From: SLRI01 sp964402505
GTDB lineage: Bacteria > Pseudomonadota > Alphaproteobacteria > Geminicoccales > Geminicoccaceae
Length of the DNA stretch: 64,000 nucleotides
Direction: 5' to 3'
Assembly: GCA_964402505.1 (NCBI GenBank)
Contig: CAYOCP010000024.1
Span: forward strand, 1 to 64,000
Part shown: piece after piece, positions 1-8,712 of the stretch
Position numbering within the stretch: position 1 is the first letter of the stretch
Layout: every line of letters begins with the position of its first letter
Translations under genes and position numbers: made by a program
Notes under the pieces: model-generated
Seen by the model: the letters and a program-made list of their open reading frames with translations, nothing else
Databases searched by the model: none
What the model was told of the DNA's origin: nothing

Positions 1-138
1 ATCTCAGCAGAGCAGAAGCCACTTCGATAGGGCGGGTCAGGTCGGACGCTTACGCGCCAAGAACGACACGCCACGCGGACATGGCCGAACTTTCCAAACA
101 ATCGCGCCGACCTCACCCCATTCTACGAGATAGGTGAG

Positions 139-1407
139 TCAGATTATTGCGGTGTTGGTATAACCTGTCATTTGCGCCGTTTCGGCTTCATCCGGGGGCG
201 CGCTCTCAGCGCCTTCACCTCGATCCGGTGGGTTGCGGGCAAGCGTCACTACGATTGATACCGTCAACAAGAGCGCCAGATTCATCGCGAGCAGAGGTGA
301 TTGAAAAAAGCCGTTCGAGAAGAATGAGTTGACGAGAACGCCGATCAGGACCGCGCGCCCTTCGGCGAAAACCCTAAGCCATACTGCGTAGATGAACAGC
401 GCCAGCGCTAATAAGCCGATCAGCCCGTGCTCCATCATGAAATGGAGGTAATCGTTGTGCGCGGTCAGTCCTTCGTCGGCATATGACCATTCGGGTGTCC
501 ACATGACGTCCGAACCGACGCCGCCGCCGAAAAACAAGGGCATCAGTTCCCGTGCCGCGAGTGCGTGGATTCGATACTCCCACGCACCAATGCGGCCGCT
601 GCCCCAGCTCTGGACGTCCGTCCCGAGGCTCAGGGCGATGTAGGAGACCAGCAGGAAGAAGCCGAGCAGGATCGGCGGCGACCACTTGACGATGGTGATG
701 CCGCGGTAGCGGAAATAGGCGAGGCCGCCATAATAGGCGAGCACGAAGATCAGCTCGTTCCGGCCGCCATAGCCGAGCAGCACCCCGAGGCAGATTCCGA
801 TGAGCCCCCATGTGACGGTCGGCGACATCATGCGACCACGCCGCATGAGGTCGACCAGCACGAGCTGCAGAGCGAGGAATTTGGCGCTGGGATGCATCTG
901 ATCCAGGCCGCCCGTGATCGAGCCCAGCCGCGGCGTGCCGCTGACGTAGACCGGAGGGCCGGTGAGGGCGATGGCAGCGCCGAGCAGGATGGAGAGGATC
1001 GCGCACCAGCGCAGGAGGCCGCCCGGCAGCGCCAACGGGTAGCTCAGCACCCAGATCATCATGATCGGCAGGATCAGCTTGCGCAGGGCACCTTGCGCGT
1101 CGAACGAGGTCATCACGCCGAACCCGAGGAAATGCGCCGGTATCAGCGAGACGACGAGGCAGGCGGCCGACAAAAGAAGGCCGAAGATCCAGGGCGCCGG
1201 ACGGGCCATGATGGTGATCGCGGCAAGCAGGAGATGGCCAGCCGTCAAGGCACCGGCGAGCGGCATCCGCAGCTCGGGCACCCAGTTGAACGAGAAGACG
1301 TAGATGTGCTGGATGGCGATTGCTGCGAAGAGGGCGCCGTACATGAAGCCTCTTGGCGCCTGATCCAGCGGATGGGCCACTTCATGTGTGACGGTGGCGG
1401 CGGTCAT
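139..1407 (-). CDS. O-antigen ligase/polymerase-like membrane protein
   Basis: This 422-residue protein is almost entirely hydrophobic, with about ten predicted membrane spans separated by short charged loops. That is the pattern of the Wzy/WaaL (O-antigen ligase, Wzy_C) family. A larger soluble loop near residues 255-310 contains an HNDYLH stretch, which resembles the conserved His-containing periplasmic loop of ligases. The family joins or polymerises lipid-linked glycans on the periplasmic side of the inner membrane. It is the last gene visible in a minus-strand operon behind a chain-length/BY-kinase gene, a glycosyltransferase and a sulfotransferase-like gene, which supports an exopolysaccharide role. 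Whether it acts as polymerase or ligase cannot be told from sequence alone. The 138 bases downstream show no gene. Confidence 0.75.
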   Translation of the reverse strand: MTAATVTHEVAHPLDQAPRGFMYGALFAAIAIQHIYVFSFNWVPELRMPLAGALTAGHLLLAAITIMARPAPWIFGLLLSAACLVVSLIPAHFLGFGVMTSFDAQGALRKLILPIMMIWVLSYPLALPGGLLRWCAILSILLGAAIALTGPPVYVSGTPRLGSITGGLDQMHPSAKFLALQLVLVDLMRRGRMMSPTVTWGLIGICLGVLLGYGGRNELIFVLAYYGGLAYFRYRGITIVKWSPPILLGFFLLVSYIALSLGTDVQSWGSGRIGAWEYRIHALAARELMPLFFGGGVGSDVMWTPEWSYADEGLTAHNDYLHFMMEHGLIGLLALALFIYAVWLRVFAEGRAVLIGVLVNSFFSNGFFQSPLLAMNLALLLTVSIVVTLARNPPDRGEGAESAPPDEAETAQMTGYTNTAII

Positions 1408-1455
1408 CGGGGCATCACCCCTGTTCCTGCAGGGTTTCGGCTGGATGGCTGCCTT

Positions 1456-2508
1456 TCAGCCGGCATAGCCGAACCGCTCGGCGACCTCGCCGAGCTCCCG
1501 CCGCAGCCTGCGACGCTCCAGCGCGAGCAGGCGGTTCTCGCGCCGCTCCGCCTCGCCCAATCCGGTCCGGTCGGCGGAGGCGATCAGCCGCAGCTCACCC
1601 GGCGGCGTCAGCTCCGCGCCCACATGGCGGCACAAGGCGCGATGCAGGGAAGGATCGGCGAGATAGTCCTCGTAGCGCAGCCAGAGTCCGTCGACCAAGG
1701 GGCAGACGCGCTCGAAACCCGAGACGAGAGAGCGCCAAAGACGGCCGAAATCCGCCGCCGAGTGGACGGGCAGATCGGGCCAAGCCAGAAAGTCACTCTT
1801 GATGTAGTGGCGGAACGACGCGAAGCCGGCATAGGGATCGCGGATGAGAAAGATGAAGCGGGCGTCGGGGAACAGGCGCTTGAGATAAAGGGCGTGGGCA
1901 CCGCCGAGGCGGACTTCCTTCAGACCCCAGCGTGAATGGCCGCGGGCCCGTGCGGGCGCGGCCAGAAGCTCGGTGAAGAAGGCGTGATGGGCGGCGATCA
2001 GGCGCTCGGGCCCCGGGTAGCTGTTGGCGATCCACTGGCTTTCGAGAGCGTCGCCGAAATTGTCGATGAAGTACTCCGGTGGCGGCCACTCGTCGGTGAA
2101 GGCGCGAAACTGCGACAGCAACGTCTGGGCCACTCCCGCGCGTGCGAACGGCTCGCCCCAGATCATCAGCTCGCCGCTCGACATCAAGACCCGCTGCAGC
2201 AAGGTCGAGCCGGACCGCCAGCCGGCTACCAGGAGAAAGACAGGAGCTTCGCCGCTTCTGCCGAAGGCCTCCGGAAAGCGGTCGGCGAAAGCGGCGAGCC
2301 GCCCCTCGATGTCGGCGGCATTCGCTTGCGCCTCGGGCCGCATGATCCTGGCCAGGACCAGACGGTAGAGATCCTCGAGCAGGTGGGCGGCCGTGGGCGA
2401 GGCCGCGAGCAGACGCTGGATGACGGTGTTGCGATACAGCCAGGTGCGCTTGAGCCGGGGCAGGCTGCTGGCGCGCAGCCGACCTTCCTGAAAGAGTGGG
2501 CTGGACAA
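1456..2508 (-). CDS. sulfotransferase-family protein
   Basis: The protein has 350 residues. A sulfotransferase-type P-loop near residues 92-102 (GWRSGSTLLQR) fits the 5'-phosphosulfate binding loop that contacts PAPS. A second characteristic stretch, FIFLIRDPYAGFASFRHY, fits the 3'-phosphate binding motif (RDP...S). The family moves a sulfuryl group from PAPS to a hydroxyl, here presumably on a polysaccharide or glycolipid. The start is a TTG codon 11 bases after the stop of the upstream glycosyltransferase, so translation is probably coupled. No signal peptide or membrane span is seen, so it is cytoplasmic. The substrate is unknown; the context suggests a sulfated exopolysaccharide. Confidence 0.8.
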   Translation of the reverse strand: MSSPLFQEGRLRASSLPRLKRTWLYRNTVIQRLLAASPTAAHLLEDLYRLVLARIMRPEAQANAADIEGRLAAFADRFPEAFGRSGEAPVFLLVAGWRSGSTLLQRVLMSSGELMIWGEPFARAGVAQTLLSQFRAFTDEWPPPEYFIDNFGDALESQWIANSYPGPERLIAAHHAFFTELLAAPARARGHSRWGLKEVRLGGAHALYLKRLFPDARFIFLIRDPYAGFASFRHYIKSDFLAWPDLPVHSAADFGRLWRSLVSGFERVCPLVDGLWLRYEDYLADPSLHRALCRHVGAELTPPGELRLIASADRTGLGEAERRENRLLALERRRLRRELGEVAERFGYAG

Positions 2509-2519
2509 GCTCTGGAACC

Positions 2520-3488
2520 TCAGGCTGCGGCGCGGCCGCCGGCCCCGGCAGGGCCGCGACGATGCAAAATGCGCTGGACCGTCGCGCCGACGCGACGCCT
2601 CGCGAAATGGCGAAGAGCCAGCATGACGCAGTGAAGGCGCTGCATTGGCGGCAGGCCCGCGACGGCCGGAGCCTTAAGGATGTCCAGGCGCTGGCGCAGG
2701 ACGGGATGGCCCACCGCTCCACGCGAATCGATCCAGGTGCAACGCTCCGCACCGGTGAGATCCCGGCTCGCGGTCTTGTGGTACCGATTGGTATAGAGCC
2801 GCTCGGGGACCTGACGGAAACGACCCATCAGGACCAGCTCCGCCAGAAGGGCGCGATCGGAGCCGTAGTAGCTGCGATGCAGGCTCGAACGCCGCAGCGC
2901 CTCGGTGCGGATCAGGCCGAGAACGGGAAAGCAGCCGATCATGCGGTTCAGGAACTGGCCCAGGCGTTCGGCCGGGTCGTCTCCCTCGGCCATATGGCGC
3001 GGACCCATCGTCCATCCTCTCCTGCCACGATCATCGGTAAAGCTCGCCTCGACACCTTTGGCGTAGCTCGCATGATCGAGCGCCCGGCCCTCGCCGGTTT
3101 CGTCAACGACATCGACGATCGTGTAGGCGAGAACGGCCGTCGGATCCCTGTCCAGCTGGGCAACGCAGCACTCGAGCCAGGTCGGCGCGTAGACATCATC
3201 GTGCGGCGCCCACTTGAAGTAGGGAGCATCGTGCGCCAGCTCGAACACGCGGTTGTAATTGGGTGCTGCGCCGATATTGGTTTCGTTGCGATGGAGATGA
3301 AAGCGCGGGTCCGCTTCGACAAATCGTTGTGCGACTTCGGTCGTGCCATCGGTCGAGGCATTGTCGCAAATGACGACCCGGAAGGCTGTGAAGGTCTGGC
3401 AGCGTAACGATTCCAGCATGTCGCCGAGCATGGCGGCGCCGTTGTAGACCGGAACACCAATAATGACGCGGGCCGGCTCGTCCTTCAT
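2520..3488 (-). CDS. family 2 glycosyltransferase
   Basis: The 322-residue protein opens with a GT-A fold signature: VIIGVPVYNGA near residue 8 and VICDNASTDGT near residue 38. A metal-binding DxD-like HDD (WAPHDDVY) lies near residue 97. These are typical of GT2 inverting transferases, which add a nucleotide-activated sugar to a growing glycan on the cytoplasmic side. There are no membrane spans, so it should be soluble or peripheral. The C-terminal 60 residues are Arg/Ala-rich and low in complexity. It sits 63 bp after the BY-kinase gene and 11 bp before the sulfotransferase-like gene, in one transcription unit. Donor and acceptor sugars cannot be inferred. Confidence 0.85.
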   Translation of the reverse strand: MKDEPARVIIGVPVYNGAAMLGDMLESLRCQTFTAFRVVICDNASTDGTTEVAQRFVEADPRFHLHRNETNIGAAPNYNRVFELAHDAPYFKWAPHDDVYAPTWLECCVAQLDRDPTAVLAYTIVDVVDETGEGRALDHASYAKGVEASFTDDRGRRGWTMGPRHMAEGDDPAERLGQFLNRMIGCFPVLGLIRTEALRRSSLHRSYYGSDRALLAELVLMGRFRQVPERLYTNRYHKTASRDLTGAERCTWIDSRGAVGHPVLRQRLDILKAPAVAGLPPMQRLHCVMLALRHFARRRVGATVQRILHRRGPAGAGGRAAA

Positions 3489-3551
3489 GATCCCACCGCC
3501 TTCGTGAATCCAGATCGCGCTACTCTGCCAACCCTCGTTGGATCGCAGGAT

Positions 3552-5915
3552 TTATGTCTTCTCAAGATAGTATTTCTTGTGCTTGCCCTGGTACTGGCCA
3601 GCGTCTCCATAAGAGTAGTTCGCGGCACGGCGGACATCCACCCTGGAGAGCACCAGCCCGAAGATCGAGGCGCCGGTCGCGGCAAGCTGGCGAAGCGCGA
3701 AGATCATGGTCTGCTTGCGGGTCTTGCCCCAGCGACCCACGAAGATCGTGCCGTCGACCGCCTGCGCGATCAGCGGCGCGTCGGCAAGCGAGAGGACGGG
3801 CGGCGAGTCGACGATGATCAGTTCGTACTGGCCGCGGAACTCAGCGATGATATCGGCCAATCGGCCACCCAGGAGGAAGTCGTGGGACGTGGGAATCAGA
3901 CGGCCGGCGGTTATCACGTGCAGGCCGGTGGTCGGATCCTGCCGGATCACCTCTTCCCGCGTCTTCTGCCCGGCCATCAGCTCGGTAAGGCCGGGAGAAG
4001 CGGCGATACGCAACATCGATGCCACGCTCGACTGCCGAAAGTCGGCATCGATCAGCAGGATCTTCCTGCCGCTCTTGGCGTGCATCTGCGCCGTGCAGAG
4101 CGCCAGGCTCGACTTGCCTTCCTCGGGCTCCGACGACACGAACTGGATCGCGGCCGAACGCCGATCGCCCCGGAAGAGGATCATGCGTGCGTTGATCGCT
4201 CGCAACGCCTCGGCACCGGCCGTATTGGGATGGTCGAGCAGATAGGCGGGCAGACCACGCTTGCGGACCTCGCGCACGCGATGCACGTCGGGCACCGAGG
4301 CGAGCACCGGGAATCCCAGCTCCTCCTCCATCTGGGCAGCGCTCCGGAACGCGGATTCGAATCGTTCGAGCAGCAATGCGAGAACGACACCGAGCAGCCC
4401 GCCCACGACGATCGCCGCTGCGACCGCCAGCTTCTTTCGCGGATAGGAGGGAAAGCGCGGGATCGCCGAATAGGAGATGATGCTGGCATCGGCGCGGTAG
4501 GCGCCGAGATCGTCTTGCGATTTCAGCTCCTGGGACTGCTGCAGGAAGGTCTCGAGCAGCGTGCGGGCGGCGCTCGCATCGCGCTCGAGCGCGCGTAAGG
4601 TCACCGATGCCTGATTGGAATCGGCAACACGGTTCTCGAGCTGGCGCAGGCCGTCCTCGAGCAGGCGCTCGCGCTCGCGGGCGACGTTGACCTCCGCCTG
4701 CATGCTCTCCGCAATACGCGCGGTCTCGGACCGAATCTTCTCCTGCAAGTCCTGGAGCTCCGCCTGCGCGCTGAGCAGCAGCGGATGCCGGGCGCCATAG
4801 ACCTGTGACAGATCCGCGACCTTGCGTCGAAGTGCCACCTCCTGCTCGACCAGGGAAGCGATCAGCGGCGAGTCCAGCACCTCGGTCGCGCTCGCGAGGC
4901 CGTCGCCGCCGGAATTGAGCAGCCGGCGGACCTGGTCGCGCCGTGCCTCCTTTTCCGCGCGGGCTGTGCGCGCGAGGATGAGCTGGGTGTTGAGCTCGGA
5001 AACCTGCTGCGCCGCCACCGTTCCGCCGTCGGTCTCGAGCAGTCCGGTCTTGCCACGATAGGCCTCGACCGCAGCCTCGGCAGTCGAGACCTGCTCGCGC
5101 AGTTCGCTGATGCGCTGATCGAGCCAGCCGGTAGTGCGCTGGATCTCGTCGAACTTCGCCTCGAGGCGCTGCTGCAGATAGCTGTCCGCGACCGCATCCG
5201 CGATGCGTGCCGCCTTGGAGGGACGTTCGGAGGTGAAGGTGATCTCGATCACGGTCGAATTGGGAAGCGTATCGACGTTGAGCCTGTCGAGGAAGCCGTC
5301 GAGAATGCGCTCGTCGTGAAGACGATGCGCCAGATCGTCCGTCATCTCCTCCGGACCGGAGTCGGAGGTGTCGACCTCCGGAGCGGCCAGCATCTCGAGG
5401 TCGTCGCCGACGGCCGGCGTCGACAGGCTCGCAAATTCGAAGCGGTTGGAGACCAACTGCAGCAGCCTGTCCCACCACTGCGCCAGTACCGGCTCCGGCT
5501 GCAGGTCCGGATTGAACTCGGGATCAGCCTGCAGGCTCAACTTGTCGACCACGCGTTTCGCCACCGTGCGCGAGCCGATCACCTGGATCTGCTCCGTCGG
5601 TGGGGCCTGATTGATCAGGCCCGGCAGGAGATTGATCTGCTGCTCCTGGAACAGCAACTGGACGCTGCCGGTATAGAGCGGCGTCATGCTCATCACGACG
5701 GCCGCGGTAATGGCGGCGAAGATGAAGGTCGTGAGAGCGATCAGCCATTTGCGCCGCCAGAGCGTCAGCAGCGCTTCCTTGAGATCGACATCGCTCAGAT
5801 CGGCATAGGACTTGAGCGTCTGCAACCGATCGTTTGCGGGCAGGGGATGGCTCGGGAGGGCCATGCGCCGGGCGCCGTCAACCACGGCCCGAGGAGGCGA
5901 GGGAGTAATGAACAT
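3552..5915 (-). CDS. polysaccharide chain-length determinant / BY-type tyrosine autokinase
   Basis: The 787-residue protein has Wzc-like architecture. A Wzz domain with a first membrane span lies near residues 50-75. A long coiled-coil periplasmic region (about 230-450) follows, then a second span near 490-510 and a cytoplasmic BY-kinase domain. The kinase shows a P-loop-like EPEEGKSS near residue 597, Walker A' ILLIDADFR near 615 and Walker B LIIVDSPP near 700. A Tyr-rich tail (last 25 residues, five Tyr) is the usual autophosphorylation cluster. Such proteins control polymerisation and export of exopolysaccharide. The P-loop carries Glu where Gly is common. The start is uncertain: ATG at 5915 and ATG at 5864 are both possible, and neither has a clear ribosome-binding site. 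It heads the minus-strand operon. Confidence 0.9.
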   Translation of the reverse strand: MFITPSPPRAVVDGARRMALPSHPLPANDRLQTLKSYADLSDVDLKEALLTLWRRKWLIALTTFIFAAITAAVVMSMTPLYTGSVQLLFQEQQINLLPGLINQAPPTEQIQVIGSRTVAKRVVDKLSLQADPEFNPDLQPEPVLAQWWDRLLQLVSNRFEFASLSTPAVGDDLEMLAAPEVDTSDSGPEEMTDDLAHRLHDERILDGFLDRLNVDTLPNSTVIEITFTSERPSKAARIADAVADSYLQQRLEAKFDEIQRTTGWLDQRISELREQVSTAEAAVEAYRGKTGLLETDGGTVAAQQVSELNTQLILARTARAEKEARRDQVRRLLNSGGDGLASATEVLDSPLIASLVEQEVALRRKVADLSQVYGARHPLLLSAQAELQDLQEKIRSETARIAESMQAEVNVARERERLLEDGLRQLENRVADSNQASVTLRALERDASAARTLLETFLQQSQELKSQDDLGAYRADASIISYSAIPRFPSYPRKKLAVAAAIVVGGLLGVVLALLLERFESAFRSAAQMEEELGFPVLASVPDVHRVREVRKRGLPAYLLDHPNTAGAEALRAINARMILFRGDRRSAAIQFVSSEPEEGKSSLALCTAQMHAKSGRKILLIDADFRQSSVASMLRIAASPGLTELMAGQKTREEVIRQDPTTGLHVITAGRLIPTSHDFLLGGRLADIIAEFRGQYELIIVDSPPVLSLADAPLIAQAVDGTIFVGRWGKTRKQTMIFALRQLAATGASIFGLVLSRVDVRRAANYSYGDAGQYQGKHKKYYLEKT

Positions 5916-5934
5916 TGGGTGTGCCCACGGCTAA

Positions 5935-6222
5935 GAGCCTGTTCGAGAAGTTCTCAGGGTGTTTCATCGGCTTACGGGTGAGCGCCGGCGACGAAGCCGG
6001 AGCCGGCCGCAAGCCGACCGGAGGTGCGCCTGGCGGCCTGCAGGGCTGCGGGCACCCCGCAACTCCGCAAGGGAGCATCTGCTTCGTCGTTGATCGACCG
6101 GCCCTTGCCGGGTGGGGGGTCCCCGCAGCCCCACGAGGGCCCCGCATCGCCGGCCGATCAACTCCTCGCATCTGCTCGCCGCCAAGCTCATGAAACACCA
6201 TGAAAACGTCTCGAACAGGCTC
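5935..6222. mobile_element. MITE-like element with 33-bp terminal inverted repeats
   Basis: The left end (5935-5967, beginning GAGCCTGTTCGAGA) and the right end (6190-6222) are reverse complements over 33 bp with only three mismatches. Weaker similarity continues inward for about another 15 bp. A second nested inverted repeat (6089-6102 with 6149-6162, 13 of 14 bases) lies in the middle, so the element could fold into a long hairpin. No transposase is encoded in its 288 bp. This is the structure of a non-autonomous miniature inverted-repeat element mobilised in trans. Target duplication is not clear (possible short AA/TAA). It ends about 20 bp upstream of the first possible start of the BY-kinase gene. 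Confidence 0.75.
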
Positions 6223-6506
6223 AAAGGCGCTCTTGGTGGTCGGGAAGCCGGAGACCCTGATGGCAGCCGGCACACAAGCTCGAAGTTCCGGCCGGGCCGG
6301 ACGCCACATGATCATCTGAAGGGTCCCGACTGAGGAAGTGCCAGCAAACGAAGTCTTACCTTGCTTTATAGTGGATGCGTTCGCCCCAGTTCAAGCGTGG
6401 AGCCCAATTCGGGCGGCAGCGGGGTGATGCAATCGGACGTTTTCCCTTGACGCTCGGCCGACCGGATTTCGGCGACCCGAGCGTAAGCCGTGTCCGGACG
6501 CGACGC
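6223..6506. other. intergenic remainder between the MITE-like element and the amidase gene
   Basis: No convincing gene was found in these 284 bases on either strand. The only feature worth noting is a possible minus-strand promoter at 6365-6394, listed separately. The amidase stop codon lies at the right edge. Confidence 0.5.
6365..6394 (-). promoter_or_regulatory. candidate promoter for the exopolysaccharide operon
   Basis: On the minus strand TTGAAC (6389-6394) and TATAAA (6365-6370) are separated by 18 bp, close to a sigma-70 type -35/-10 pair. It points toward the BY-kinase gene about 450 bp away, which would place the MITE-like element inside the transcribed leader. This is a sequence match only. 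Alphaproteobacterial promoters are often less A/T-rich than this. Confidence 0.35.
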
Positions 6507-7904
6507 TCAGATGAACGACCTGATGGCGCTGGCGGCGGCGATGACGTGCGCGTCGGCACCACGCGGGCCGACGAGCTGCAGACCGATCGGCCGGCCGTCA
6601 CCGGTCCAACCGCAGTGGAGGGAGCAGGCGGGCTGTTGGCTCAGGTTGATCGGATAGCTGAACCCTGCCCACTCGGTCCATCGCCCGAGGTCGGAGCCGG
6701 GTGGAACCTCCTCGCCGGCGGCGAAGGCCGCCACCGCAGTGGCAGGCGAGATCAAGAAACCGTATCTTTCCAGCAACGCGTCCATCGCCACGCCGAAGGC
6801 GACACGGCGCTGGGTCGCAAGCACATAGTCGGCCGCGGAGATGACGCGCCCCTCGTCGGCCACAGCCCGAAGGCCGGGATCGACGCGATCGAGCCTTTCC
6901 TGCGGCAAGCCCGCAACACGAGCCGCTGCACCGGCATACCAGTGCGTTCTGAAGATTTCGAAAAGGTCTTCATGATCGGGGAGATCGATCCGCTCGATTC
7001 GAGCACCAAGGGTCGCGATTCTGTTAACCACTGCCTCGATTCGAGCCGCCACCTCGGGATCGACCGTGCCTGATGGCGGCCGATGCCAGTAGCCGATCGT
7101 GGCATTCGCGAGATCGGTCTTCGGACCTTCGAGGGACGGCAACGCCGTCGGAGGCTGCATCCAGTCCGAAGCGTGGCGGCCAGCCATGACCTCGAGCATC
7201 GCCAGGGCGTCGTCCGGCTCGCGCGCCATCGGGCCTACGTGCGCCACCGAGCCGAAGGGGCTCGGCGGATAGGCCGGGACTCTGCCGAACGACGGCTTGA
7301 GGCCGAAGATGCCGCTGAAGGAGGCGGGAATGCGGATCGAGCCGCCGCCATCGGTGCCGAGATGCAGAACCCCAGCGCCGGCCGCCGCCGCGACCGCGGC
7401 ACCACCGCTTGACCCGCCCGGCGTGAGCGCCGCATTCCAGGGATTGGTGGTCACGCCGCTACGGGGGCTGTCGGTCACCGCCTTCCAGCCGAACTCCGGC
7501 GTCGTGGTCAGTCCGAGCAGAATGGCACCGGCGGCACGCAGGCGGGCGACAGCAGGCGCATCCCGGGTCGGTCGCACGGGATCGGCCGCGACACTTCCAT
7601 AACCGATCTCCCAGCCTTGAACCCAGACCAGGTCCTTTATGGTTGTCGGTACGCCGTCGATGCCCGAGGCGGGCGAGCCGGCACGCCAGCGCGCCTCGGC
7701 GGCGCGCGCCTGGACGAAGGCCGTCTCGTGATCGATCCGGCTGAACGCATTATGCCTCTTCTGCACCTCCTCGGCTCGTGCGAGGCAGGCTTTCGTCACC
7801 TCCACGGGCGAGAGGGTGCGGGCGGCGTAGCCTGCCGCGAGCTCGGCGACGCCGAGTCGGCAGAGATCGGAAGCATCGCACAAAGGGTCGGCACGAGCCA
7901 TCAT
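6507..7904 (-). CDS. amidase (amidase signature family)
   Basis: The 465-residue protein carries the amidase-signature Ser-cisSer-Lys triad: Lys in TTIKD (about residue 90), cis-Ser in GGSSGG (about 165) and nucleophile Ser in GTDGGGS (about 189). Enzymes of this family hydrolyse carboxamides; substrates range widely (aryl amides, indoleacetamide, Glu-tRNA subunits). No GatB or GatC neighbour is present, so it is more likely a stand-alone amidase than GatA. The start chosen is ATG at 7904, which overlaps the xthA stop as ATGA; a second ATG follows directly. A longer upstream reading frame would run through xthA and is rejected. It is cytoplasmic, with no signal peptide visible. Confidence 0.85.
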   Translation of the reverse strand: MMARADPLCDASDLCRLGVAELAAGYAARTLSPVEVTKACLARAEEVQKRHNAFSRIDHETAFVQARAAEARWRAGSPASGIDGVPTTIKDLVWVQGWEIGYGSVAADPVRPTRDAPAVARLRAAGAILLGLTTTPEFGWKAVTDSPRSGVTTNPWNAALTPGGSSGGAAVAAAAGAGVLHLGTDGGGSIRIPASFSGIFGLKPSFGRVPAYPPSPFGSVAHVGPMAREPDDALAMLEVMAGRHASDWMQPPTALPSLEGPKTDLANATIGYWHRPPSGTVDPEVAARIEAVVNRIATLGARIERIDLPDHEDLFEIFRTHWYAGAAARVAGLPQERLDRVDPGLRAVADEGRVISAADYVLATQRRVAFGVAMDALLERYGFLISPATAVAAFAAGEEVPPGSDLGRWTEWAGFSYPINLSQQPACSLHCGWTGDGRPIGLQLVGPRGADAHVIAAASAIRSFI

Positions 7905-8671
7905 TGGAGCTCGCACCAGACGGGAATATGGTCGGAGACGCCCTTGCCGACGCGGGCGTTGGGGTCGGCGTTGGCCGCCTTCAGCCGGTCGAGAGCCGGT
8001 GCCGAGAGCAGCAGGAAGTCGATGCGCATGCCCTCGTCGCGCTCCCAGGCGCCACCGCGCAAGTCCCACCAGGTGAACTGGCGGCGGGTCGGCGCCACCG
8101 CGCGAAAGGCGTCGTAGAGGCCACAGTGAACGACACCGCGGAAAGCGCGACGCTCGGCGGCATGATAGCAGACCGTACCCTCGCATGCCTGTGGATCGTA
8201 GACGTCGATGGGCTCGGGAGCCACATTATAGTCACCGCCGAGAATCAGCGGCTCGTCCGTCTCCAGAGCAGCTTGCATGTGAGCCTTCAGCCGATCGTAA
8301 TACCTAAGCTTATAGGCAAAGTTATCGGAGTCCACCCTGGTTCCGTTCGGCACGTAGATCGACGCGACCCGCATACCGCCGACGCGTCCCTCGATGTAGC
8401 GCGCCTGCTCGTCTCCTGCCTCACCGCTCAGGCCGCAGGCAACGCGGTCGATGGGCGACCGGGCGATGATCGCAACGCCATTGCGACCGCCCGGCTGACC
8501 ATGCACGGCGAGGTGCCACCCGTCGGCCTCGAAGCTGGAGCGCGGGAACGCGGCGTCATCGACCTTGGTCTCCTGCAGGAGCAGGATGTCGGGTGCATTG
8601 GTGCGAAGCCAGTCCAACACGATGGTCTCGCGCCGACGGATCGAGTTGACATTCCAGGTGACGATCTTCAA
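7901..8671 (-). CDS. xthA: exodeoxyribonuclease III
   Basis: The 256-residue protein begins LKIVTWNVNSIRRR and contains the ILLLQETK metal-binding Glu motif. GGDYNVAP (catalytic Asp-Asn) follows, and SDHIPVW comes near the C-terminus with the catalytic Asp-His. This is the exonuclease III / AP endonuclease family, which cleaves 5' to abasic sites and degrades 3' ends during base-excision repair. Length fits the family (about 260). The start is taken as TTG at 8671 because an in-frame GTG at 8743 would run into erpA and adds residues unlike the family. It is coupled to the amidase gene by a 4-base overlap. Confidence 0.9.
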   Translation of the reverse strand: MKIVTWNVNSIRRRETIVLDWLRTNAPDILLLQETKVDDAAFPRSSFEADGWHLAVHGQPGGRNGVAIIARSPIDRVACGLSGEAGDEQARYIEGRVGGMRVASIYVPNGTRVDSDNFAYKLRYYDRLKAHMQAALETDEPLILGGDYNVAPEPIDVYDPQACEGTVCYHAAERRAFRGVVHCGLYDAFRAVAPTRRQFTWWDLRGGAWERDEGMRIDFLLLSAPALDRLKAANADPNARVGKGVSDHIPVWCELQ

Positions 8672-8712
8672 CGCCCGGTCCGTCTCATGCGAGCCATTTT
8701 CCGGGCGCGCTC

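Noticed and set aside
565..1935. Long plus-strand open frame over the O-antigen ligase and sulfotransferase genes
   Set aside because: It is antisense to two well-supported genes, has Arg/Gln/Asp-rich composition typical of reverse reading of GC-rich code, and shows no domain.
5878..6315. Minus-strand frame of 145 codons across the MITE-like element
   Set aside because: It spans both inverted repeats and their flanks and has no family features, so it is a chance frame.
6507..7904. GatA subunit of the Glu-tRNA amidotransferase
   Set aside because: No gatB or gatC is adjacent, and the gene is coupled to xthA. A stand-alone amidase is the safer call.
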